Origin: Codonopsis lanceolata
Taxonomy: Eukaryota; Streptophyta; Magnoliopsida; Asterales; Campanulaceae
Direction of reading: 5' to 3'
NCBI GenBank assembly: GCA_013146195.2
Contig: CM028383.1
Span: 20,235,642 to 20,299,641 of the forward strand
DNA: 64,000 nucleotides
A model generated the notes under the pieces. That model saw nothing but the letters and a program-made list of their open reading frames with translations. It had not been told where the DNA came from and ran no database searches. This document shows, in pieces, positions 21,346-32,363 of the stretch. The position numbers and the translations under genes were made by a program. The first letter of the stretch is position 1. Each line of letters opens with the position of its first letter.

Positions 21346-22108
21346 ACAGTTTGGAGCAAGGATTGAAGAATATAAAGAACTAGGAAAAAACATTTCACTT
21401 ATCCGTTCAAGCTACTCCACTCAACATACCCCTTCATGCAATTCTTTCTTTGATGTGTTCCAGTCCTTAAACAATTACTAGATGTGCTTTCACTTTTCAT
21501 TCCTTTCTAGTTCTTGTTTCGACAATCATTGTATTCTTCCATACTTCTTTCTAATCTTAAAAAAAATACTTGATTGTTTCACGAGTATGATTGTTGCTCA
21601 ATCATACTCCTCAAACACTGGTTTTTTTTGTACATAGATCCGTTAGTGATCACTTAGAATTTAAATATATTTAGTGCACTTCAAAATCCAAGTTTGACCA
21701 ACTTGGTAGTGAACGTAACAGTTTTAACACTGTGAACCACTCCAAATACTTTGTTCTTCTATCTGATGTTTTTACTGCACATACACTTAAGCAGCTTCTA
21801 TCCACTTAAGTGTAGAACAGTTACATTCCTGAATTATTTACATAGTTTATCTTATATGTTGTTCTTCATTTCAGTCCTTATACTTAAGTGATAAAAAAAA
21901 AAAACCAAACCAAATTGTTTTACATTCAGCAGCCGCTACCCAAACTGCATGTTTTACGTTCAGTAGATGCTAACTGTTGATTTTACATCAGCTGTTGAAA
22001 AACTTATCTTTTCGCTACAACTTTTAAAAGTTTTCAAAATGATCCTTAAAGTTTATAAAAGGCTATTCACCCCCCTCTAGCCTGATTTCGTTGCCAACTG
22101 GACTTACA

Positions 22109-24492
22109 ATAACATAGGCAACCAAGGGTTCTGAGGTGATTATATATAGGTAAGGTTCCAAACAAAACCTCAAAGGGGGGGTTAATTTGAGGATAGAGTT
22201 GGGAAGTATGCTAATTATGTAGGTGGCAGTTAGTAAGCAATCTCCCCAGAACTTCTTTGGAAAGTTGGCTTGAAACCTTAAGGCTCTTGCAAGCTCAAAG
22301 AGGTGCTTGTGTTTTCTCTCAGCTTTTCTATTTTGCTGAGGAATGTCAACACATGTGCATTGATGTAGCAATTCTTGAGAAAGTAAAAGACTACCAGCTC
22401 CATCATTGAGAAACTCAGTACCATTGTTAGTTCTAAGATGCTTAACACTAAATTTGAATTGAGTTTTCACCAAGTTGAGAAAATATTGAAGGATTTGGCA
22501 AACTTGAGTTTTGGATTTCAACAAGAAGATCCAAGTGGCCCTAGAACAGTCATCCATAATAGTAAAAAATAAGGTGCAACCATCATAAGTACTCTTTCTA
22601 TAGGGTCCACATACATCACAATGAATGAAATGAAACAATTTAGTGCTATGAGAACTACTTAAGTGAAATGGTTGTCTAGTTTTCCTGGCCAAATGACATA
22701 TATCACAGCAAACCTGAGTAATAGAGTTGAATTGAACATCAAGAGATTTAATATGCTTCATAGAGTGTAAAGTATGGTATGCCAAAAATACCGTTTGTCA
22801 ATAGGTTCAATAATGGAAAAAGTGTTGCTAGGGTTACATATATCTTTTTTAGGGGTTTTATTGCACACTGCAGTTGCTACTTTGGAATTGCTGCAATTTG
22901 ACAAGATCAATTTGTATAAACCACCATTGTATCTACCAATCTTCTTGACCTTTTAATGCATTTGGTCTTGAAGAAAGCATGATGTCCAAGAGAAGATTAG
23001 GCACATGTCACTGTCAATGGTTAGCTTGCTTATAGATATGAGGTTAAAATGAAATTTAGGTACATAGTAGACATTTTTAAGAACAATTTCATTGGGCATG
23101 ATGACAGTTCCTTTATGAGTTATTGAAGAAGCCTTTCCATTAGGAAGGTCATAGTGTTGACAGGGACAAGATTGATGAGACAATCAAAAGAGATGGTGAT
23201 GTGGTCTTTAGCGTCAGTGCCTATAATCCAGTCATGTGAAGTAGGCTTCATGCTAGTAAGACGTAGAGGTTTGGTATAAATTGTGTTTGCACCTGACAGA
23301 TGATCTTCAGGATTGTCCATCATAACTGTTGCAGAGCTAATGCCTTTAACATTGTTGAGTAAGGCCATGAGTTGTTGGATTTGTCCAGGAGTGAAGTGAT
23401 TGATGTTGTCAGAAATGTTGTTGTTCTTGTTGTCTTTGATTCCAGTGCTTTTAGTCGTGTCTTGAACCACAACATTGCTAGCAGAAGGATTGTTTTTGGG
23501 CTTTCCTTTATTCTTTGTCATTCTAGCAAGATCAGGTTTTGTACCAAATAGGGATGCCAATCAGGATAGCCAAGAAGGAAGAAGCATTTATCCTTGGTGT
23601 GGGAATCACCATGACAATGTCCACAAAATAACTTGCCGTTGGAAGAGCTGTTTTGGAATCTTCCTGTCGTTTTTCCTTTGTTGAATTTGTTGCCAGTGCT
23701 AGTATTAATTTTTCCCATAAGTGCAGAGGGGATATTTTCAAAGTTAGTTGTATTTACATGTTTTCTTTGGCCTTTCTCTTGAACTAACATAGAAACAACT
23801 TTAGATACTGAGGGAAGGGGATGCATCCTGAGTATTTGTCCCCTAACATTAGTGTATTTCTTAGAGAGGCCCATCAAGAATTGGGTTGACTTGGTGACAT
23901 GATCATACTCAACCTGTTTGGTAGAAGCATCACAAACACAGTTGCACTGACACTTGGGTATTTTAAGCAGATTGGTGAGTTCATCTCACAGCCCTCTGAA
24001 TTTGGTGAAGTAGGCATTGATAGTTAAGTTTCCTTGAGTACATAGCATAATGTTCTTCTGGACTTGGAAAATCTTGGGAGCATCACTTTGACTAAATCTT
24101 GTGATGATATCATCATAGATTTCATAAACAGTGGAGAAGTAGACAATACTTTCTCTAATATCAGAATTGACAGAGTTAAGTAACCAGGAAACCACCATGT
24201 TGTTGCATCTTTCCCATGCATTCACATATTTGGATGGAGGGAGGGGTTTCTTGTTGGATCTATTGATCATGCCAAGTTTGTTTTTGGCAGAGAGAGCCAT
24301 GGTCATTGAGATTCTCCATTGATTGAAATTGGATTCAAAGAGGACTTCAGAAATAAGACTCATTCTCAGATGATCATTGGGATGAATATATAAAGAATGC
24401 CCAAAAATTAATTGAAAATAAGTTTCAGGAAGATCATAATCATGAACAATAATGTTTTCTTGTTTTGAAGGGTTAAAAGAATCCCCAGACAT
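22109..24492 (-). pseudogene. copia gag, protease and integrase N-terminal region
   Basis: Reading leftward from ATG 24492: gag (MSGDSFNPSKQENIIVHDYD, with the copia-like N-terminal region ending YFTKFRGL); a CCHC zinc knuckle CGHCHGDSHTKDKC (about 23645); a protease segment with W(I)IGTDAKDHIT, in which the catalytic DSGA-type motif is altered (about 23220); the pre-integrase region VYYVPKFHFNLISISKL (22953-23183); and the integrase core with HCDVCGP, TIMDDCSR, LRTNNGTEFLN and ERKHKHLFELAR (22063-22785). HLRTNNGTEF carries N where the family has D (SDNGTEF), so a catalytic residue looks changed. Frames are broken between blocks. Confidence 0.9.
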
Positions 24493-24541
24493 ATTTGAAA
24501 TAATTCACATGTATAACTGAGAGAGACTAAAAACAAGAAGA

Positions 24542-24739
24542 TGCAGACTGTTTTTCTATATATACCTAACAACTCAAACAAAGGTTGTATATATAAACTA
24601 ACTTAACAGACTCCTATACGGATAAGAAATAGAAGGATTACACCCGCTACCCTTGACCAATAAGAAAATAACACTTAGACCCTTGAAGTTTATAAAAGCA
24701 ATTTATTTGTGCTTTGTTGTTGTTGTGGATATATCAACA
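24542..24739 (-). repeat. 5' LTR of the copia element (possibly truncated)
   Basis: 198 bp matching the left LTR. It retains a roughly 36-bp segment (AAGGATTACACCCGCTACCC) missing at left. Gag starts only about 50 bases away and no Met-tRNA primer site is present between. Confidence 0.82.
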
Positions 24740-24744
24740 GTTCA

Positions 24745-26402
24745 ACTATATGAATCATTTTTGTCTTTTGATTTGATCTAAATTACAATCATCAAACACC
24801 ACACTAATTTATATATTTCTTTAAGAATTAAATTTTTATCCACAGTTGGTGTAGAATTTATTTATTTTTACGGAAATGGCGTTTGGATCACGATAAATGG
24901 TCAACCAAACTCTAAAAAAAATCAAGACAAAAATTATGATTGACATGTGTCATGATCAAAAAACCGCTTGTGCAAAAAAATATATATATACCGTCAGTGC
25001 ATTAAAATTTAACTCTTTCTTTAATGTCAGGTGTCTATATTAGTTTGGTCTACCTCTTTACTCATTTCTATTTTAGTTAATATTTAAACTCACATTATCT
25101 CGCTATTTTGTTCATTACTTCTTTATAGTTTATGTCTTTTCTTGTTTCGCCACATACCTATATTAACATTTTCATTTCAAATACATTCTAACAAAGTGAT
25201 ATTCTAGAACAATTGTATATTTTCGCTAGTGATTAGTGAACTATAATTATGTCTAATAACGTAAACGGCCAATCCAAGTTGAGTAACAAAATCTAATATG
25301 ATTCACTGAAGGTTAGTACTCTCTGATAAGCAAAAATACCAAAGACTTAAATATGCAAAATCATCATATTAACCTCTACTCACAACTTCTAAAAAGTTTG
25401 GTACCAAAAATACCCCTTGTTAATTTTTTTTTCAAGATATATGCACATTTCCTATACACAAAGAGTCACTAATTATAAAAGGAGCTATAATGAATTAATG
25501 ACAATAAGTTAATATTGTATTAATTATCATCCGTTTTGAATGAGATACTTAAGGGTATTTTAGTAAGTATACTTTTGTTTTATATAAAATCAAGACAATT
25601 TAACTGATTTAACTTATTTTCTTAATCCGTGTAAAATCAATTAATTTTGTTTATATATAGATCCAAAGTAGTACAAGTTTGCATTATTGAACTTGATTAG
25701 AGGTGAGTTAAGCTGAACTCAACTCAAGGAAGGTACAAGTCGAATTTTAAAACATTAATAACTATTTATAGAACAATAAATAGATGTACTTAAATGAGCT
25801 AGTTCCAAAGATGAATTAGTTAAAAGTAGGCAAAAACGGACTCAAACACTGTCATATGGTCACAACGAAAACAGCGATGAGAGAGACCGAAAGAGGTAAG
25901 AATAATAAAAATCTCAAGATTTCGTTTATTGAAAAACCTTAAAAACATATTCCAGCCCGACCTTGAACATAGACCTGACCACCTTGGAACTTACAAACCT
26001 AGTAGGAGCGTGAATTTCACTCTCTTTCAAGTGGTGTGGAATTAGTACTTTATCAACTGCCGCCCAACCCAGCAACCCACCGTCCCTGTTGAACGACATG
26101 TGTACCCCAATGCTTTATTCCACCAAACCACTTTTTCAAATTATCATCTTTTTTTTTTCATTTTAAAATAATTATCATATTTTAAAATTTTATATTTTAG
26201 AAAAATATTTTTACCATTTTATTTTTATTTTTTCTACCTATTTTAATTATTATCACATGTTGAAGTATATTAAAGAAAACTACACATTTTACCAATATAA
26301 TACAATCAATTATTTTTTTCATAAACGATGTATCAAGTAAAAGAAAACCATAATTTAAAAACGAAAGGAGTATTAGGAGTTTAAATTTGTGATATTATTA
26401 TA
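24745..26402. other. AT-rich intergenic DNA
   Basis: No coding signal. At about 26126-26375 a degenerate Stowaway-like piece ends ACGAAAGGAGTATTA. The rest is unremarkable. Confidence 0.4.
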
Positions 26403-26580
26403 CTTCTTCCGTTCCGTACAAAGAGTCCACTATTCCACTTTGAGATGTTTTACTTAAAGAATTTACTTTATAAAAATTAAAGCATAAAAGTGTCATTTTA
26501 TTACAAACGGACTACTAAAAATGTCATTTTCTTAAAAAATTAACTTTAAAATGGGAAATCTTTGCATGGAACGGAGGGAA
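26403..26580. mobile_element. Short TA-flanked MITE, family 2
   Basis: 178 bp between TA dinucleotides, with ends CTTCTTCCGTTCCGTAC and GGAACGGAGGGAA and internal AAAGAGTCCACTATTCCAC and AAAAGTGTCATTTTATTAC. A related truncated copy lies at 55686-55857. Confidence 0.75.
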
Positions 26581-26960
26581 TATGTTCTAATGTTAGATGA
26601 TTAAGTTTGTGATGATTTAAAATGTTCATGTTATTAATTAGGAAATAGTAGTATATTTAATCAAACAGGTGTAAAAATTTATGTAAATATAGTTTGACGA
26701 TGGTACCACTAAAGCTTGTTGTAATAACAAAGTCAAGCTAGTAATATCTTACTATTTTCTTAATTATTATCTGGTTTGACTTTTTGAGTAAAACTAGTTA
26801 TTTTTTCAATAAAATTTTAATGTATATTTGTGAAAAACTAAAATAAAAATATACACATTAATTTTTTATTTAAAATTATTAAATTTGACTCAAAAAGTAA
26901 AATTAGGGCTGAGAGAATATTCCCTTGATCATATATGTAAAATTTTCAAATTGAAGGTAG

Positions 26961-27828
26961 AAGTGATAACTTATGGTAAAATAAGTCATAAGTCATGTAC
27001 AAGTCACTTAAAGCACATATAAGGCCATAAGTTGTAAACACTAAGCTTAGTGCTTAATTCTAATTTTCAAAAACATGTGAGTCCTCTTCTTTATTAAAAT
27101 TTTATATATTTCAAGATTACTCTTCTTAATAATAATAATAAAAACAAAAGGTAATAATAATAATTATTATTATTATAAAAATAATAAAAGGAATAATAAT
27201 AATAATAATAAATATGAATAACGATAATCGTTATAATAATAATAAAAATAATAAATATCGTATTAATAATGATAAATATAATAATAATTATTATTATTAA
27301 TACTAATAATAATATAATAATAAAATCAATAATAATAATATAAATAACATTAATAATATTATTAATATAATAAAATAAATACTAAAATTAACAAGTAATA
27401 TTAATAATAAAAGTAATATTAATTTTAATAAAATAATAATAATAATAATAAAGGCAATAATAATGATAATAATAATAGTAATAATTAATAATAGTGATAA
27501 AATTTGTATTAATATTAATAAAATAATAAAAAAAATAAAATAAATAAATAGTAATGACAATAATATGATTAAAATTAATATTATTATTAATAATACTAGT
27601 AATAATAATAATAATAATGTAAAACACATTTTGTGATGATGATATTTTAGTCTTTATATTTGATTTCAACATTATTTCAACTTATTAATCAAACACACAC
27701 ACTAACTTATGAAATCTAATCAGCACTTTTAAAAAGTTAAATTAAACATCATCAGTTATTAGTCATCAGTTATAAGTCATAAGTAATAAGTTATCAACAC
27801 ATATCAATAAGTTAAATCAAACAGGAAC
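26961..27828. mobile_element. Tourist-like element with ATT/AAT-rich core, copy 1 (left end lost)
   Basis: Homologous to 43425-44684. Shared are ACTTAAAGCACATATAA, AAACATGTGAGT, the long AAT/TAA-rich middle, CACATTTTGTGATGAT, and the right end AGTTAAATCAAACAGGAAC. The left terminal repeat is not recognisable. The poly-Ile frames here are microsatellite artefacts. Confidence 0.7.
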
Positions 27829-28099
27829 TAAAACGAGTAGTGTATTTCATGATTTAAATTGACTTACACTTTTCAGCCTTTCGCCTATTTGTTTCAAACG
27901 AAAATGTAAATGTGGCATTAAAGGGTTTGAATTGCTTAAATTTTTTCTTTTTGTTAAATATATGAGATGGTCTTCTATAAGACGGTCTTACGGATCTTTA
28001 TCCGTAAGACGGATCTATTCAAGTTAAATGAGATAAAATTTAGAAATCTCAATACAATCCCTTAGTTTTTGAAAATTACAGCACTACCCCTCATGTTTA

Positions 28100-28780
28100 T
28101 ATATGCAGAGTGTCACTTTTTACTATTAATAATGTCATTTTATAGCATAAAATGTGTCACTTTTGGCCTTAAAAGTGTCACTTTGCATTTTTAATGAAAA
28201 TTATAATTTTTCCCTTTAAAAAAGTGTTACTTTTTGGGCTTAAATGTTTCACTTTTAGTCTTAAATGTGTTACTTTCACTTTAAAAAGTGTCATTTTTAA
28301 AAAATAAAAATCATTACGTTTGACATTAAAGTGTTATTTTATAACATTAAAAGTGTCATTTTTTAAGAATTAAATGTGTTACTTTTGATCGTACAAGTGT
28401 CACTTTACCTTATAAATAAAAATCATCGTTATTGACCTTTAAAGTGTCACTTTTTAGCATTGAAAATGTCACGTTTTAGTATTAAATGTGTCACTTTTGG
28501 CAGTCAACGTTAGTTTTAAAGTGACACTTTTTAGTATTAAATGTGTTACTTTTTAGTATTAAGAGTGTAACTTTTTCGTATTAAATATGTCACTTTTTAG
28601 TATTAAGAGTGTCGCTTTTGAGTATTAAATGTATCATTTTTTAGTATCAAGAGTGTTATTATGTATTTTAATGAGAATTATAATAAATTTTCCTTTATAG
28701 TGTCAATTTTAACATTAAAATGTGTCACTTTTGTGTTTTTAATGTGTCACGTTTGGCTTTAAATGTGTCATTTAGCATTT
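28100..28780 (+). repeat. Degenerate GTGTCACTTTT minisatellite
   Basis: About 25 or more copies of a roughly 20-25 bp unit near TTAAAAGTGTCACTTTTTAG, with variable spacing, filling most of the Mutator-like element at 27964-29139. One unit block near 28515 is inverted (AAAGTGACACTTTTTAG). Confidence 0.88.
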
Positions 28781-28974
28781 CGTCAAAGTCCGTTAGGATC
28801 CGTCAAGTATCCCAAGGTAATTGATACCAAAGGATGGTTAACGGAGCTGACAAAAGATTAAATTGTAAGGCGTGAGATATATAAGAATTTTGGCCGCAAA
28901 CATTGAAAGTGCATGGACACCGGAGCAAATAGAGAAATTTCTTACTAAAGAGCATTAAAATTAAACAATGTAAA

Positions 28975-29035
28975 GTTAGGGAGTTTTGAACCACCGACCT
29001 CTACATGCCACTAACCAACTCAACTAATATGTAAT
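28975..29035 (-). other. tRNA-like (SINE head) remnant, tentative
   Basis: Read on the minus strand, TAGTTGAGTTGGTTAGTGGC resembles an A box and GGTGGTTCAAAACTC a B box, at tRNA-like spacing. No full cloverleaf was established. Confidence 0.3.
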
Positions 29036-29149
29036 TATGATTTTTATTAACATGTTTATTTATTAACCAACGAATTCCTAAATGGGGCTCCGTCTTACGA
29101 ATTTAGGATCCGTAAGACTGTCCTACACAAGTCTTTGCCTAAATATATA

Positions 29150-29409
29150 CTCCATCCGTCCCTAAATTATCGTTCTAATTGACCCGACACATGGATTAAG
29201 AAAAAATGATTGACTTGATTATTTATATTGGTTTAATGTGTAGTTTCCTTTAAAATCCATATGTATGTAGCACATAATTAAAGTAGGGTAAAAAAAAGTA
29301 AGGGTAAAGTCATAAAAATAATGTTCTAAAAAGGTAAGTTTCAAACTAAATAATTATTTTGGAATAAACGAAAAATGAAAGGAAAACGATAATTTAAAGA
29401 CGGAGAGAG
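29150..29409. mobile_element. Stowaway MITE, copy 2
   Basis: 260 bp, TA target duplication (29148-29149 and 29410-29411), ends CTCCATCCGTCCC / GACGGAGAGAG. It begins directly beside the target duplication of the Mutator-like element at 27964-29139. Confidence 0.9.
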
Positions 29410-29947
29410 TATTAAAGAGCTTATGAAATCAATTAAATAAAAATAATTAACGGAGGCTAACAAAAGGAGTGGCTGCGAGACGAGACTAAGCCAAATCCAG
29501 AAAGGTAATTTAGTCAAACTATTATAAGGGGGTGGCACTGAAGAATTTGAATTTACATAAACAACTATAGTAAGGCCATGTCGATATTGTCATAATTATA
29601 TGACAATTTAGAGGCACGATATTACCGGCTCAAGTTTATGATAATTTAATTCCTAAAAGTTTTAATTTTAGATCCATCATTTCAAATTTACTTATATCTT
29701 TAAATCATTATATCAAATTCAAGATTAGTAGCAATACATAGGCCAATTAATGGACTAATAACACACTTGTATATTTTTGTACAAATGACCTTATACATTA
29801 ATTATTTAATTAAATCTTTGTTTTTTAGTATAGATAAAATCTCATTGGTATCGGAAAAAGTTACATATATTTGTGTGTGGGGGGGGGGTGTCGGGGAGAG
29901 GGAAGGGGATAGAGAAGAGAGACGACTTGTGCTTTAAAAAAGAGTGA

Positions 29948-30884
29948 GGTTCCGTTTGTTTCACGGAAAATAACTTTTGGAAAATGTTTTCTTTATTTTC
30001 GGTGTTTGGTAACCTTAGGACAATGCAATCAATGAAAAATGAAGACTTCTTTTCCGGAAAATAGCTTACGGATTCATTTTTCGTTAGTTATTTTCCAAAT
30101 GTTCGAGCACCCTCCGCCCCCTTTCACAATTGCACATATTTACTTACACACACAATATTTCACTCAACAAATAAATTGTTTAGAAATATAAATAAAGTTT
30201 GTGCATTCTATTTATAAATTATAATTTTAATAAATGTTTACTACGTTCTAAAATTAGCGTCACCTATATTATTTAGGGACATCATAACCATTGTCAATTT
30301 TCTATTTTAAAACGGTTTTTTCATATCAATTATCAAAAAAATTATTTGTAATTGTGAGATTGAAAAAAGATAGACATTGATTTGACACTACTAATGATGA
30401 ATTGAGGGTTACTAAAGAAAAATTACTTAAAATTTAACATTATTTTATATTCAATATATGCATTAATATTATAAAATATTTTTTTTGTATTTATTCATAT
30501 ATAGTTTTCCGTAACATTTTCTAGGGGCATACTAAACATTGTCTATTTTTTATTTTAAAACGTTTTTTTTTTTTCATATCAATTATCAAAAAAATTATTT
30601 GTAATTGTGAGATTAAAAAAAGATTGACCTTATTAAAAAAAGATGATCCTTATTATTTTATAGGGACATCCTAAACATTATTTATTTTCTATTTTTATTT
30701 TTGCATTTATTCATGTATTGTTTTCCATAACAATTTCCATGTGTTTGCCAAACATCTGTAAATGTTTTTTGACATATTTTCAAAAAATTTACCAAACACC
30801 TGAAAATGAAATCTTTTGACTTTTCGAAAATTATTTTCCAGAAATCATTTTGTGAAAATGATTTTCCGTGAAACAAACGGAGCC
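29948..30884. mobile_element. Tourist (PIF/Harbinger)-like MITE
   Basis: 937 bp with inverted ends GGTTCCGTTTGTTTCACGGA / TCCGTGAAACAAACGGAGCC and a 3-bp flanking duplication TGA (29945-29947 and 30885-30887). Further subterminal inverted homology includes GGAAAATAACTTTT against AAAATGATTTTCC. A block of about 85 bp is repeated directly about 253 bp apart (near 30284 and 30538). No coding capacity. Confidence 0.82.
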
Positions 30885-30887
30885 TGA

Positions 30888-31422
30888 ATGTTTACCGTCG
30901 AATAATATGTAACAACTATGGTATTGTATTATCTAAAAATGATACTGTCACTTGATGTTTCAATCAGAATACAATAAATATCGTTCTACTCACTCGTACA
31001 TCATGTTTAGTACTCGTATAATAGAGTTGGGTACAACAATTGTGTCGGGTGATGAGTCTGAACCCATTAGAACTTGAATATCAAACGTGTCGAAATGTGT
31101 TGTGTTGAACCAGATCAGGTTATAATGTGTAACAGGTCGACCAGTCATAACCCAAATTCCTCTCCCCCACAAAAAAATCATACATTTATAGAGTAAAAAC
31201 TATCATGTCAAAAATTGGTAACGGATTCGACCCGCTTCAACTCAATTCGTTAATATTTTTTGGTTGAAATAGATTACACGTTTCAACTCAAAAATATTAT
31301 CGCGTCGGTCGAATAATTTTTAAGTTAGCCCAGGTGGATTAACAGGTTTCGAGTTATGATTGTCAAGCCTAAATATAGTTTTTGGTTCAAAAGTGATGAT
31401 TTGGCTTCCTTTTATAATTAAA
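30888..31422. other. Intergenic, possible unresolved hAT-like fragment
   Basis: 31010-31370 contains GGGTGATGAGTC and GACCCGCTTCAACTC words of the kind found in hAT subterminal regions, and ends GTCAAGCCTAAAT. No target duplication was found. Confidence 0.3.
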
Positions 31423-31890
31423 TTAGATCTTTGTACCCGTGCATATGACATGATGCCAGTATATATGATTTCGTCAATTGAAACAATAATGTTTAAATAG
31501 AAAGTACGATTTTAAACTCGACCCATAGTTGAGGGAAGTTATTTGTAAGGAGTTATATGTAACTGACCCATGACCGTTTGATCTTGCGACTGGAATCAAT
31601 CCCCACCGTCAGACAGTCAATCAACTGAGCTCTATTGTGAGATTATATATTAATGTAAAAGTGATATTTTATAAGGGGTGATTGTTCAAGAGAAAAATGA
31701 GTGACTGCTCATAATATTAATTATAGGGGATGACTTTGTAATAGTGAATTAAAAGTAGATAACTACTCTCACACATATGAATGTAAGGGTGAATCACAAC
31801 CGTTAATTTTTTAAAGATAATTTAATCTCAACCTCTAAATAACTTTAGTCAATTGCACATGTGTGAGTATGAGCTATATTGTATATTAGA
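31423..31890 (-). mobile_element. Small non-autonomous Helitron, unit 1 of a tandem pair
   Basis: On the minus strand it begins TCTAATATACAATATA at 31890 after an A and ends CTAA at 31423 before a T, the A|TC...CTRR|T pattern of Helitrons. The subterminal hairpin (CCCGTGCATATGACATG) is degenerate. It is about 75-85% similar by eye to unit 2. A tRNA-like A box (GAGCTCAGTTGATTGAC) and a poor B box occur near 31575-31635. Confidence 0.68.
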
Positions 31891-32363
31891 TTCGTACTCG
31901 TGCCTATGACACGGTACCTGTATATATGATTTCATCAATTGAAACGATAATATCTAAATAGAAAGTACGATTTTAAACTTGATCCATAGTTGAGGAGGGT
32001 TATTTGTAAAACGTTATATGTAACTGACCCATGACCGTTTGATCTTGCGGCTGGAATCAATCCCCACCGTCAGATAGCGCTCAGTCAATCAACTAAGCTC
32101 TATTGTGAGATTATATATTAATGTAAAAGTGATGTTCTATAAGAGGTGATTGTTCAGGAGAAAAAAATGTGACTGCTCATACTATTAATTATATGGGTGA
32201 CTTTGTAGTAGTGAGTTAAAAGTGGATAACTATTCTCACACATGTGAATGTGAGGGTGAATCACAACCGTCAAATTTTTAAAGATAATTTAATCTCAACA
32301 TCTAAATAGTTTTAGTCAATTACACATGCATGAATATGAATATGAAATATATTGTATATTAGA
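31886..32363 (-). mobile_element. Small non-autonomous Helitron, unit 2 of a tandem pair
   Basis: Same orientation and structure as unit 1, at a 461-bp offset near its left end. Its 3' end CTAA (31886-31889) is shared with the 5' end TCTAA of unit 1. A hairpin with stem CGTG/CACG (31899-31913) precedes the 3' end. The 5' end is at 32363, preceded on the minus strand by A. Confidence 0.7.

Larger units (their letters stand above)
18500..22108 (+). mobile_element. Solo LTR of a second retrotransposon family, inserted in the copia integrase
   Basis: The 5-bp target duplication ATAAC flanks it (18495-18499 and 22109-22113). It begins TGTTGAAACATAATTG and ends GGACTTACA, with a TATTCACCCCCCTCTAG motif 30-50 bases before the end, typical of the LTR end of many large plant copia (Sirevirus-like) elements. 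Net length without the nested Mutator element is about 1.92 kb. No internal coding region or second LTR exists, so it is a solo LTR. The copia integrase frame resumes exactly across it (LGCLCY then VSTPSHNRDKFS). Confidence 0.82.
16147..24739 (-). mobile_element. Ty1-copia retrotransposon, defective, carrying nested insertions
   Basis: A minus-strand copia element with gag at right and RNase H at left. The right LTR ends ATATCAACA at 24739 and the left LTR ends the same way at 16405, beside a polypurine tract read on the minus strand (CTTGAGGGGGGA). Without the 3.6-kb insertion at 18500-22108 it would be about 5 kb, normal for copia. The LTR segments that align are 16244-16405 and 24542-24739. 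The left LTR may extend to 16147, where GTTCG (16142-16146) resembles the right flank GTTCA (24740-24744). If so, the right LTR lost its U5 end together with the primer-binding site, which I cannot find next to gag. The outer left boundary is therefore uncertain. Confidence 0.85.
27964..29139. mobile_element. Mutator-like element with 9-bp target duplication and satellite core
   Basis: The perfect 9-bp duplication TAAATATAT lies at 27955-27963 and 29140-29148. Inverted ends of about 50 bp contain GGTCTTACGGATC and CCGTAAGACGG on the left and the matching GATCCGTAAGACTGTCC on the right. The middle is a GTGTCACTTTT minisatellite. No transposase. Confidence 0.8.

Noticed and set aside
24740..24744. 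GTTCA as proven target duplication of the copia element
   Set aside because: The best left partner (GTTCG at 16142-16146) has a mismatch and requires an extended left LTR not supported by the right LTR; kept only as a possibility.
27303..27672. Hydrophobic Ile/Leu-rich minus-strand frames resembling membrane proteins
   Set aside because: Low-complexity AAT/TAA DNA inside a Tourist-like element; no family motif.
28105..28780. CRISPR-like regularly repeated array
   Set aside because: The units are degenerate, spacing is irregular, and the array lies inside a plant Mutator-like element; it is a minisatellite.
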